Assembly (NCBI GenBank): GCA_021325115.1
Contig: JAJPHU010000174.1
Coordinates: 1 to 62,703, forward strand
DNA from: Planctomycetota bacterium
GTDB lineage: Bacteria > Planctomycetota > Planctomycetia > Gemmatales > Gemmataceae
DNA: 62,703 nucleotides
Direction: 5' to 3'
Under the pieces are notes generated by a model that was not told the DNA's origin, ran no database searches, and saw nothing but the letters and a program-made list of their open reading frames with translations. Of the stretch, positions 1-7,211 are shown in pieces; the stretch's first letter is position 1; the number at the start of each line of letters is the position of its first letter. A program made the translations under genes and the position numbers.

Positions 1-1
1 C

Positions 2-268
2 ATGATCACGCGTAGCATGGTTACGTTTGCCGAACTACGGCAACTCCTGGTAGACCTCGGATTTACTGTGAGCCAACGTGGCCGGTTCTGGTCCTTTGAG
101 CATCAATCCCCCCTGGAACGGAGTTAGATTGTCGGCCCTATCGTGTCTGAGAGCATGTGACGCTTCGAGACATCAACAAGACGCGTTGTCTTTCTGGACT
201 GGCGCGGCGTGTTGGCGCCTGAGTCAGTCAGCGTTTTCTCACGGTCGCGGCTCGCTTGGCGTGGGTGA
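2..268 (+). pseudogene. Decayed HicA/YcfA-like small protein gene
   Basis: An ATG at the left edge opens a reading frame (MVTFAELRQLL..LGFTVS, then FEH) that resembles the N-terminus of YcfA/HicA-like small proteins and stops at TAG 125-127. Family-like sequence continues in other frames. PPGTEL..RPYR follows in the frame of position 112, then an in-frame TGA at 148, then EHVTLRDINKTR. After a second shift near 190, LDWRGVLAPESV continues in the original frame. Two frame changes and a stop in under 270 bases mean the gene is dead, unless there are sequencing errors. HicA toxins are mRNA interferases paired with HicB; a partner could lie to the left, outside the window. The last 30 bases overlap the dispersed repeat at 239-254 and the kinase 3' end. 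The family assignment is from memory of the motif pattern. Confidence 0.55.
239..254 (-). repeat. GAGCCGCGACCGT repeat supplying the kinase stop codon
   Basis: On the minus strand this reads CGAGCCGCGACCGTGA and encodes the last codons (EPRP) and TGA of the histidine kinase. Close copies are at 9051-9075, 31533-31556 and, diverged, 8880-8903. Confidence 0.7.
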
Positions 269-2017
269 GACCGGCAGCGGCGGCCCACCAGCATAGAGGC
301 GCACATCCACGCGCTGCGCTTTCGACAGATCGATCCCTTCGTGAGTCAAATCGAACTCCAGCCGCGGCTCTTCGCTCAATTGCAACGGCAGGCGAACGAT
401 GAAGGTGCTGCCGCGGCCCAGTTCGCTTTGTAGCGATACTTCACCGCCCAGCAATTTCGACAATTCGCGGACGATGGATAGGCCCAGGCCGGTGCCGGCG
501 TGCTGGCGCGTCAGGGGATTGCCGGCTTGCCGGAACTTCTCGAAAATCAGCTCTTGCTCTTCATGGGCGATGCCGACACCCGTATCGCTGACAGTCAAGA
601 CGATGTAGCCGCCGCCATTGTAGCGAAGAGAGGAAGCAGTCGATGCAGGCGGCGCACCCAGACGATCCATCTCGGCCTTGAGCTGCACTCGACCGCCTTC
701 CGGTGTAAACTTGATGGCGTTGGACAGCAGATTCGACAAAATCTGCTGCACTTTGACTGCGTCCTGACGCAACAGCGGAATGTCCGGGGCGAACTGGCCG
801 CGCAGGTCGATATTCTTCTTCTCAGCCAGCGGTCGGAACATCGCCAACATGCCGTCGCACACGTCGTAGATGCTGAATTCCACCAACCGCACTTGCATCT
901 TGCCGGCCTCGATCTTGGCCAGGTCGAGAATGTCGTTGATGAGGTTCAACAGCTGCTGGCCGCTCGATTGAATATTGGCGACCCAGCGCGTCTGTTTTTC
1001 GCTCAGGCCATTGCTCGACAACAACACTTCGCTGAAGCCAAGAATAGAGTTAAGCGGCGTGCGCAGCTCGTGGCTCATGGTGGCGAGAAAATCGCTTTTG
1101 AGGCGGTTCGATTCATACAGCGCCATATTGGCCTGGGCCAGCTCATCGACTTTGCGATCGAGGTCTGCATTCACTTTGCGCAAGCGGTCTTGCATGCTAA
1201 CAAGGTTGCGTAACATGCGGTTAAAGGCATGGCTGAGGTCTTCAAACTCATCGCCGGTCTGGATTTCGCTACGCACGTTCAATTCGCCGGCGCTGATGGC
1301 GTCGCTGACTTCTTTCAAGTGCTTGACCGGCTTGACGATGACGTAGCGGACAATCAGGTAGCTGCCGAGCATGATGAGGAAGGTAGTGGCGAAAGCAATG
1401 GAGATCAGGATGGCGCGATTAGCGTGAAAGCCGGCTTCGATGGGCTGAGTATCCACATCGATTTTGACGACGGCTAGCAGGCTGCCTTCATGCAAATCGG
1501 CGTTGCGTTGACGATGACAGTCCAGGCACGAAGCGGTAGCGCGAACGGCGCCGTAGTAGTAGTCGCGCTTACTGGACAATTCGAGGGAGTTGTCTTCGTG
1601 TTTGTTGGGGTCTTGCTGGAACTCCTTGATTTTTTGTAGAGTAATCGTATCGGGAATGTCTTTCGAGTGAGTAGCATTGGGCTTGAAGATGCTGATTTTG
1701 GGCTTAAAGGGCAAGGGCGATTCCTGTTCCCAGCTGTCGCGCAGCTCGTTCATGGCTTCTTCAAGGCTTTTCGTCTCAGCGGCGCGTTCCTCGTGGCCCG
1801 ACCGATTTGTCAACGCCAGATGACGGCCGACGATCTCGTTGACAACCGTGAGGCGGCAGGCCATCTTGATCTGATCGTAGGCCAGTGATTCCGTCTGCCA
1901 GTGATAGAGCCAAAAACTGCCGGTCAACAGCAGTACGATGAAAAAGCCGAACAAAAATCGGCACTTGCGTTCCAGGCGATATTCGCCGAGCAGACGTTTG
2001 AAAGCACGGTAGGACAT
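239..2017 (-). CDS. Membrane sensor histidine kinase with CxxCH heme-type sensor domain
   Basis: A 592-residue sensor kinase. A membrane segment (about 20-40) and a second (about 202-226) bracket a periplasmic domain of the DUF3365/Tll0287-like kind that contains C164-x-x-C167-H168, a c-type heme attachment motif. A HAMP domain follows (about 226-278), then a short coiled coil. The HisKA domain has phospho-acceptor H316 in SHELRTP. The ATPase domain shows the N box (NLLSNAIKF), DTGVGI, FEKFRQ and GTGLGLSI. It probably autophosphorylates in response to redox state or a small ligand at the heme; that is inferred from the family. No response regulator is in the window, so the output is unknown. 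The C-terminus ends PSEPRP-stop, which is encoded by a dispersed repeat and is not conserved kinase sequence. Confidence 0.9.
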   Translation of the reverse strand: MSYRAFKRLLGEYRLERKCRFLFGFFIVLLLTGSFWLYHWQTESLAYDQIKMACRLTVVNEIVGRHLALTNRSGHEERAAETKSLEEAMNELRDSWEQESPLPFKPKISIFKPNATHSKDIPDTITLQKIKEFQQDPNKHEDNSLELSSKRDYYYGAVRATASCLDCHRQRNADLHEGSLLAVVKIDVDTQPIEAGFHANRAILISIAFATTFLIMLGSYLIVRYVIVKPVKHLKEVSDAISAGELNVRSEIQTGDEFEDLSHAFNRMLRNLVSMQDRLRKVNADLDRKVDELAQANMALYESNRLKSDFLATMSHELRTPLNSILGFSEVLLSSNGLSEKQTRWVANIQSSGQQLLNLINDILDLAKIEAGKMQVRLVEFSIYDVCDGMLAMFRPLAEKKNIDLRGQFAPDIPLLRQDAVKVQQILSNLLSNAIKFTPEGGRVQLKAEMDRLGAPPASTASSLRYNGGGYIVLTVSDTGVGIAHEEQELIFEKFRQAGNPLTRQHAGTGLGLSIVRELSKLLGGEVSLQSELGRGSTFIVRLPLQLSEEPRLEFDLTHEGIDLSKAQRVDVRLYAGGPPLPVSPTPSEPRP

Positions 2018-2035
2018 ACGACTCTTGGCTTTCAG

Positions 2036-2098
2036 GGCGAACGGCCAGCGTCAACTGGCTGGTGGAACTTACCAGCCAGCTAACCTTGGCCGTTCGCC
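2036..2098. repeat. Nested palindrome between mutM and the kinase
   Basis: A 12-bp outer stem (GGCGAACGGCCA at 2036-2047, complement at 2087-2098) encloses a 9-bp perfect inner stem (CTGGCTGGT at 2055-2063, complement at 2071-2079) with a 7-nt loop. The outer right arm encodes the last residues (ANGQG) of MutM, and its TAG lies at 2080-2082. A related element sits in frame in uvrA at 44807-44870. It could also end or stabilise the mutM transcript. Confidence 0.75.
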
Positions 2099-2919
2099 TG
2101 TTGACAGCGTGGACAAAAGTGCGAGGAGCGGCCGGCCAGGCGGCGGCTTTCGATAGCAGCACCACAGCGCGGACACGGCTCGCCGGTGCGATTATAGACA
2201 CGGAACTCCTTTTGATACTCGCCCTGTAAACCGGAGCCGCCTACGTAATTGCGGATGCTGGCGCCGCGTCTTTGGATGGCGCGGCGCAGTACCGTAGCGA
2301 GAGCGCGGCGCAGCCGATCGGCCTCCGCGTTGTCGAGATCGCAAGCCAGCCGGGCCGGATGCAGCCGCGCCTCGAACAGCGATTCATCCGCATAGATGTT
2401 TCCTACGCCGGCCACCACCCTTTGATCGAGCAACACAGCCTTAAGGCAGCGTCTCGAGCCGCGCAGGCAGTCACGCCAGTACTGCGCCGGCACAGCGAAC
2501 GGCTCTGGTCCCAACCGCGACTTGATGAAAAAGTCCTCCAGCGCTTGCCGGTTGGGATAGAGCGTGACACTGCCGAAACGGCGGATGTCGCGAAAGCGCA
2601 ATTGGTGCGTGCCCTCATCGAGGTCAAAAATCAGGTGTGTGTGATCGGCCCGCGGCGCCGTCGCGGGCACGACCATCAACTGGCCCGTCATGCCCAGATG
2701 AAAGGCAAGAATGCTCTTGTGTTCCAGTTCCACCAGGATCCATTTGCCGCGCCGCGTGACATTGTCGATACGTTGGCCAACCACAGAGGCGTTCCAGGCG
2801 GGACGCCAGCGAGTGCGCAGCGCTTGCCGGCTGGTCTGGCGTACGTGCGCCAGCCGACACCCTTTCAGGCAAGGCCGCAAATCACGCACCACAGTTTCCA
2901 CTTCCGGCAATTCAGGCAC
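2080..2919 (-). CDS. mutM: Formamidopyrimidine-DNA glycosylase
   Basis: A 279-residue Fpg/MutM that excises 8-oxoguanine and ring-opened purines in base-excision repair and nicks the abasic strand. The N-terminus is MPELPEVETV, with catalytic P2 and E3. K59 lies in the RRGKW turn, and HLGMTGQL is present. The C-terminal zinc finger uses C249, C252, C269 and C272. The start is GTG, preceded by an AGGTGA ribosome site. Most family members end just after the CPRCQ motif. Here a short tail (QANGQG) is added, and both the tail and the stop codon come from the palindrome at 2036-2098. It is followed after 62 bases by the kinase gene on the same strand, so the two could be cotranscribed. Confidence 0.95.
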   Translation of the reverse strand: MPELPEVETVVRDLRPCLKGCRLAHVRQTSRQALRTRWRPAWNASVVGQRIDNVTRRGKWILVELEHKSILAFHLGMTGQLMVVPATAPRADHTHLIFDLDEGTHQLRFRDIRRFGSVTLYPNRQALEDFFIKSRLGPEPFAVPAQYWRDCLRGSRRCLKAVLLDQRVVAGVGNIYADESLFEARLHPARLACDLDNAEADRLRRALATVLRRAIQRRGASIRNYVGGSGLQGEYQKEFRVYNRTGEPCPRCGAAIESRRLAGRSSHFCPRCQQANGQG

Positions 2920-3127
2920 GGATCACCTCGTCCCCTGGTTTTCTGGCTAAGATTATAAGATATGAGACCCCGGCGCACCACACCGGTTGCTGTCCCAACC
3001 TCACCGGTTAGGCCGCAGTGTAAGCAAGGGAAGGGCATGCTCTTGCTTGGGCCAGGGGCTGGCAGGTGAGTTTTTGGTGCAGATTTTGCACTTTTCTCTC
3101 TAAAGAAAATGTAAGGAGGAACAAGCG

Positions 3128-3784
3128 ATGCTCTTCCGTGATCGAACCGAGGCGGGTCAGATCTTGGCCGATAAATTGGCGTCTTACGCCCATCGCCCGG
3201 ATGTGTTGGTGCTGGCGCTGCCGCGCGGCGGCGTGCCGGTCGGGTATGAGGTGGCCCAGGCGCTGCACGTACCTTTGGATGTTTTCTTGGTCCGCAAGCT
3301 GGGTTTGCCTGGCCAAGAGGAATTGGCAATGGGGGCCATCGCCTCTGGCAACACGCGCGTACTCAATGAGGAGGTGGTGCATAAATTGGATATTCCTGAA
3401 GAGGTGATCGATGCCGTCGCTGCCGAGGAGCAACAAGAATTAAGCCGTCGTGAGCGCGATTACCGGGCCGGACGCCCGCCGCCTGATGTTCGCGGCCGAA
3501 CCATTATTCTCGTGGATGATGGTCTAGCTACCGGCTCGACCATGCGGGCGGCGGTAGCGGCGTTGCGGCAACAAGAGCCTGCCCGCATCGTCGTCGCCGT
3601 CCCGGTTGGCGCTCCGGAGACATGCGTGGAGCTGGGGTATGAAGCCGACGAGGTGGTATGCGTCGAGACGCCGGAGCCTTTTTACGCCGTGGGAGCCTGG
3701 TACGAGAATTTCTCGCAAACGACCGATGAGGAAGTCCGCGATTTGCTGACCCGCGCTGCCGAGGAGCAAGCTGTGGTCCATTAA
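3128..3784 (+). CDS. Phosphoribosyltransferase family protein
   Basis: A 218-residue type I phosphoribosyltransferase-fold protein of the kind often annotated as predicted phosphoribosyltransferase. The PRPP-binding loop is [13 protein letters not shown] (126-138). An N-terminal [11 protein letters not shown] segment and the VRKLG..G..ELAMGA motif are typical of this subgroup. The start is an ATG 7 bases after AGGAGG. The substrate cannot be read from the sequence; close relatives are sometimes fused to hydrolases or placed in stress loci. It stands alone, with a convergent neighbour whose 3' end lies in the palindrome just downstream. Confidence 0.85.
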   Translation: MLFRDRTEAGQILADKLASYAHRPDVLVLALPRGGVPVGYEVAQALHVPLDVFLVRKLGLPGQEELAMGAIASGNTRVLNEEVVHKLDIPEEVIDAVAAEEQQELSRRERDYRAGRPPPDVRGRTIILVDDGLATGSTMRAAVAALRQQEPARIVVAVPVGAPETCVELGYEADEVVCVETPEPFYAVGAWYENFSQTTDEEVRDLLTRAAEEQAVVH

Positions 3785-3785
3785 C

Positions 3786-3842
3786 GAACCGCCGGCGTAA
3801 GCGATGGATGTCCTGTCTGTCGCTTACGCTTCCGGCTCGTTC
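3786..3842. repeat. Palindromic element at the 3' end of the quinone reductase gene
   Basis: The right arm (3818-3841) reads, on the minus strand, GAGCCGGAAGCGTAAGCGAC. The left arm (CGCCGGCGTAAGCGA) is a shorter inverted copy, giving an imperfect hairpin. The right arm encodes the last residues NEPEA and the TAA of the minus-strand gene. The same core occurs at 27220-27245 and in argJ at 12330-12380. Confidence 0.7.
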
Positions 3843-4828
3843 GATTGGCTCATGCGCAGCAGCACTTTCCCTTGTCGTCCCGGCTGCAATGCCTGGCGCA
3901 CGGCGGCATGAATGTCTGCTAGCGCGTAACTTTTGCTGATGTCCGAAACCAGAATGCCATCTCGCATCAGTTTGCCGATTTGTCGAAACAGCCACAGCAT
4001 TGTCCACGGCTTCTGAGCACGGACCCACTCCGACAACCAGAACCCTTCGATGCGCTTTTGGCCAACCATTAGTGTGCGCGGATCAACGCTCAGCGGCTCA
4101 CCGGCCAAGGTGCCGTAAACGATGAGCCGACCACCGCGTCCCAGGGCGCGAACTACCTCGGAACCCATCGCCCCGCCAACCGCGTCAACGGCGTAGTACA
4201 CGCCTTCGCCGCCGGTCAGCGCCGCCACGCGCTCCCCTAGCGGCTCGTCGTTCGTGGCGACGGCGGCTGTGCCGCCCAGGCGCAGCAATTCTTCCGCTTG
4301 CTCACGGCGGCGTACGACATTGAGCGTGCGAAAACCGAAATGCTGGCCCAGTCGGATAATCATGCGTCCCAACGTGCTGCCGGCTGCCGTTTGCAACAGC
4401 CAGGCGCCAGTCGGTACTTGCAAAATGCAGCGTGTCAGCACCAGAGCGGTAGCGGGATTGACGAAGAATGTGGCCGCCTGCTCGTCGCTGAGTTCCTTGG
4501 GCACCGGCACGGCCTGTCGTGCTGGAATGACGACGTACTCTTTCCAGTTGCCGCTGCCGCTGTTGAGGACGGCAACGCGCCGACCCTGGACACGTCGTGC
4601 CAACAGACCGGAGCCGGACTCGACGATGCCGACCCCCTCGAAACCCGGCGTCGCCGGCAGCGGCGGTTGCCGGCCATATTGGCCACGTACCATTAACAAA
4701 TCCGAGGGATTGATCGGGCTGGCGATCATCCGCACACGTACCTCGCCGCGTCCTGGGACCGGCTCCGGCACCTCGCGCACTTGCAGCACTTCCTCTGGTT
4801 CACCCCAGCGATCGCAAACGATGGCTTT
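3824..4828 (-). CDS. Zinc-independent medium-chain dehydrogenase/quinone reductase-like protein
   Basis: A 334-residue MDR-superfamily NAD(P)H-dependent oxidoreductase, closest in pattern to quinone oxidoreductase or mitochondrial-type enoyl reductase. The N-terminal GroES-like domain contains INPSDLLMVRGQYG and PATPGFEGVGIVESGSG. The nucleotide-binding part has QTAAGSTLGRMIIRLG, a Rossmann AAxSxxG-type loop. No structural zinc cysteines are seen. I start it at the MKAIVCDRWG methionine. An upstream in-frame ATG adds 11 residues encoded by a CCGAAAA heptamer repeat, which is unlikely to be native. The substrate is unknown. The last five residues and the stop come from a palindromic repeat. 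Confidence 0.8.
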   Translation of the reverse strand, partial: KAIVCDRWGEPEEVLQVREVPEPVPGRGEVRVRMIASPINPSDLLMVRGQYGRQPPLPATPGFEGVGIVESGSGLLARRVQGRRVAVLNSGSGNWKEYVVIPARQAVPVPKELSDEQAATFFVNPATALVLTRCILQVPTGAWLLQTAAGSTLGRMIIRLGQHFGFRTLNVVRRREQAEELLRLGGTAAVATNDEPLGERVAALTGGEGVYYAVDAVGGAMGSEVVRALGRGGRLIVYGTLAGEPLSVDPRTLMVGQKRIEGFWLSEWVRAQKPWTMLWLFRQIGKLMRDGILVSDISKSYALADIHAAVRQALQPGRQGKVLLRMSQSNEPEA

Positions 4829-4946
4829 CATGTCGGTTTTCGGTTTTCGGTTTTCGGTCAAACAGAACAGAGAACATTCAGATTTGATACACTATTAACC
4901 GAAAACTGAAAACGGAGAGCTGAGAACCAAGAATCGAAAACCGAAA
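4829..4946. repeat. CCGAAAA-type heptamer repeats in a divergent intergenic region
   Basis: Several near-tandem copies of a CCGAAAA/TTTTCGG unit sit at both ends of the gap between the quinone reductase (minus) and xerC (plus), in inverted orientation. They flank an AT-rich centre (about 4860-4900) that probably holds both promoters. Related GAAAGC-rich units appear inside the SNF2 gene and the anti-sigma gene. Confidence 0.55.
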
Positions 4947-4948
4947 AA

Positions 4949-5899
4949 ATGCCGTCCGAACGCCTTCATCAATACACCGCTCTGGTTGACGACATTCAAG
5001 CCTTTCGCAACTACATTCGCGCCGAGCGCGGCCTGGCCGACAATACGCTCTTGGCCTATGGCCGCGATTTACATCGCTTCGCCCAATGGGTTGCGGGTGG
5101 CGGCTTGGCAGACTACCTCCATCCCAGTTTGCGCGACCTGAGCCATTATCTCGAATTTCTCCGCGCCGAGAAGCTGGCTCCGCCGAGCATCGCCCGCCAT
5201 CTCGTTGCCCTGAAAATGTTGTATCGCTTCCTCCGCCTGGAGGAACGTACCAACGAAAGCACGGTCGATCTGCTCAGCTCGCCAGCTCTGTGGGAGCGCA
5301 TCCCGCATGTGCTCAGTCCTGAAAGTGTGACCAAGCTGCTTGATGCACCGCAACCGTCCGAGCGCTTTTTTCTTCGCGATCGCGCCATCTTGGAGACACT
5401 TTATGCCACCGGCTGCCGGGTGTCGGAAGTGGCCGGCCTGAAAATGGAAGATTTACATCTCGATTCGGCCTTTTGCAAATGCTTCGGCAAAGGCAACAAG
5501 CAGCGTATTGTACCGTTAGGCCGGCCAGCACTCAATGCCTTGCGGGCTTATCTGCAAGAGCTGCGGCCGCGCCTGGTACGGACAGCGCCGGACGCTCCGT
5601 GGGTGTTCGTCAGCCGCGGCGGCAAAGGACTGACGCGAGAAATGCTGTGGATCTTGGTTCGCAAGTACGCCCAGCGGGCCGGACTGACCGGCAAAGTCAG
5701 CCCGCATACGCTGCGGCACAGTTTCGCCACGCATCTACTGGCCGGCGGTGCCGATTTGCGCACTGTGCAGGAATTGCTCGGCCATGCCAACATTCGCACA
5801 ACGCAGCAATATACGCACGTCGATCGCGAGCGGCTTCGAGCCATTCATCGCCAGTTTCATCCGCGCGGCGGCGGAAACCCGGCAAGCGAGGCGTGTTGA
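4949..5899 (+). CDS. xerC: Tyrosine recombinase XerC/XerD type
   Basis: A 316-residue tyrosine recombinase, the usual Xer length. The N-terminal SAM-like core-binding domain is at 15-100. The catalytic domain carries R157 (ATGCRVSEVAG), K181 (GKGNKQR), H253 and R256 (HTLRHSFATH), H279 (LLGHANI) and the nucleophile Y288. XerC and XerD resolve chromosome dimers at dif; which of the two this is cannot be told here. The context has no integrase-type att site or phage genes, which favours a housekeeping role. The last residues (NPASEAC) and the TGA lie inside a palindromic element and are probably not ancestral. Confidence 0.9.
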   Translation: MPSERLHQYTALVDDIQAFRNYIRAERGLADNTLLAYGRDLHRFAQWVAGGGLADYLHPSLRDLSHYLEFLRAEKLAPPSIARHLVALKMLYRFLRLEERTNESTVDLLSSPALWERIPHVLSPESVTKLLDAPQPSERFFLRDRAILETLYATGCRVSEVAGLKMEDLHLDSAFCKCFGKGNKQRIVPLGRPALNALRAYLQELRPRLVRTAPDAPWVFVSRGGKGLTREMLWILVRKYAQRAGLTGKVSPHTLRHSFATHLLAGGADLRTVQELLGHANIRTTQQYTHVDRERLRAIHRQFHPRGGGNPASEAC

Positions 5900-5953
5900 C
5901 GCTCCGGTGAATGCGGACCGGGGCATTAACACACCCCGCTCGCCTGTTCTATC
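5884..5953. repeat. Imperfect palindrome of the GCGAGCGGGGT family at the xerC 3' end
   Basis: Left arm AAGCGAGGCGTGTTGAC (5884-5900) faces right arm TTAACACACCCCGCTCGCC. The xerC TGA (5897-5899) lies in the left arm. The right arm matches the arms of the palindrome in uvrA at 42525-42594. Confidence 0.6.
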
Positions 5954-7121
5954 GAGATAAGCCGAGGACTTCGGGGGGGATGATACGGGTTACGAATTCG
6001 TCAGGCAGCTTGGCCACGATGCGCTTCGTTGCATGCGTCGGCCAAGGCAGCGACCAACAAAAGGCGAATTTTTGGTCCTGACGGTCCTTGCGTGTGCGGC
6101 TGCCGCGCATATTAACGACTTCGTTCAGATAGTCGAGGATGTAGTCCGCTGTCTTGAGCCGGCTGCTGAGGAGCTTGGAGCCGGCCAACTCCCCTGCTTT
6201 GGGAATTGCTTTCTCCTTGACGCCTCCCTTCTTCTTGCTGTTCTCCGCAAGGAGCGTTTTCAGCGCATTGTTCTTATTTAAGAAATCTTTGGCTTTGGCA
6301 TCATTCTCGGCATAAAGAAAGAGAGTGGGAATGTTGGCCTTCTTGCCTTCCTCGACCAAGGCGTTGATAAGGGGCTGGCCCAACCGCCTTTCTTCCAGCG
6401 TCGGATAGATGGTCAGCCACACGGCGGCGGCCACATCTTTGCCTTCCGGCTCGTCCAGGCGGCTAAACTGCGGAGACATGCCGGGAAATAGTCTATCCGA
6501 CTGGCTATCTTTTTGGCGCCGCAATTCGCTGGCCAACCACAAGGCGCCCAACGTGGCCCCTTGGCCGGCGCCGATAAGAACGATGTTTGAAGCATTGACT
6601 TCGTTGGCATCGTTCAACTCATTGAGTTTGGCCCGTGCGGCGGCAATGTCGTTGACCAGGTTGATGAAATAGCTGGGGTAAAAATCTTTTTCATCGATGG
6701 TAGGAGGCGGGTTTTTCTTGGTGGCGCCTTTGATCGCTCGGGGGGAGCTGTTGTGGGCAAATTTCCAGAAATTTGGACTAACGGATTTACTGTTGCCGAA
6801 CCCACGGAAGTCGAAACTCAGGACCGCATAGCCTTCTTTTTGGAGCTGTCCCGCCAGTTGCGGCCAGCCGTCCTCTTGACTGCTTCCACCCTTATTGTGC
6901 CGAAAGTCGTGCAGCAGTAGAACAACAGTATCCTTCTCCTTCTTCCCAGCGGCAGGCGCGCTGCGGTAGAATGTACCGCTTAGCTCGACTTCATCGCAGG
7001 TTTTGAAGTTGATTCGTTTGGACTGAATGCTATCTGCGGCGGACAGAGGTCGGGAGACGGGAAGCAAGAGCAGAGATAGAGCAGCCAACGGAACAAACGA
7101 AACATGCGGCAAAATTCGCAT
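5949..7121 (-). CDS. Secreted alpha/beta-hydrolase-like protein lacking the nucleophile serine
   Basis: A 390-residue protein with a Sec signal peptide (about 1-28, ending LSAAD) and an alpha/beta-hydrolase fold. VVLLLHDFRHNKGG resembles the HG oxyanion strand, and LSFDFRGFGNS the following strand and turn. The nucleophile elbow reads GAGQG (184-188), with glycine where GxSxG has serine. The protein is therefore probably not a classical esterase. The start chosen (MRILPHV) has GGAGGG at the right distance, while the upstream ATG does not. The substrate is unknown. The 3' end is convergent with xerC, and the two genes are separated by a palindrome. Confidence 0.7.
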   Translation of the reverse strand: MRILPHVSFVPLAALSLLLLPVSRPLSAADSIQSKRINFKTCDEVELSGTFYRSAPAAGKKEKDTVVLLLHDFRHNKGGSSQEDGWPQLAGQLQKEGYAVLSFDFRGFGNSKSVSPNFWKFAHNSSPRAIKGATKKNPPPTIDEKDFYPSYFINLVNDIAAARAKLNELNDANEVNASNIVLIGAGQGATLGALWLASELRRQKDSQSDRLFPGMSPQFSRLDEPEGKDVAAAVWLTIYPTLEERRLGQPLINALVEEGKKANIPTLFLYAENDAKAKDFLNKNNALKTLLAENSKKKGGVKEKAIPKAGELAGSKLLSSRLKTADYILDYLNEVVNMRGSRTRKDRQDQKFAFCWSLPWPTHATKRIVAKLPDEFVTRIIPPEVLGLSR

Positions 7122-7211
7122 CGCGATCCCTCCAAAAAGATGTGTGCCCCACCCAAACATTAGGATCTTAAGGGTTTATTAACAACGGGTCAAGCACTCC
7201 GAAGGTGAAGA

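Noticed and set aside
3824..4861. Longer quinone reductase starting MTENRKPKTD
   Set aside because: The extra codons are CCGAAAA repeat units. The family starts at MKAIVCDRWG.
4949..5899. XerC as the integrase of a genomic island
   Set aside because: No flanking direct repeats, tRNA target or phage genes next to it. The protein length and motifs are those of housekeeping Xer recombinases.
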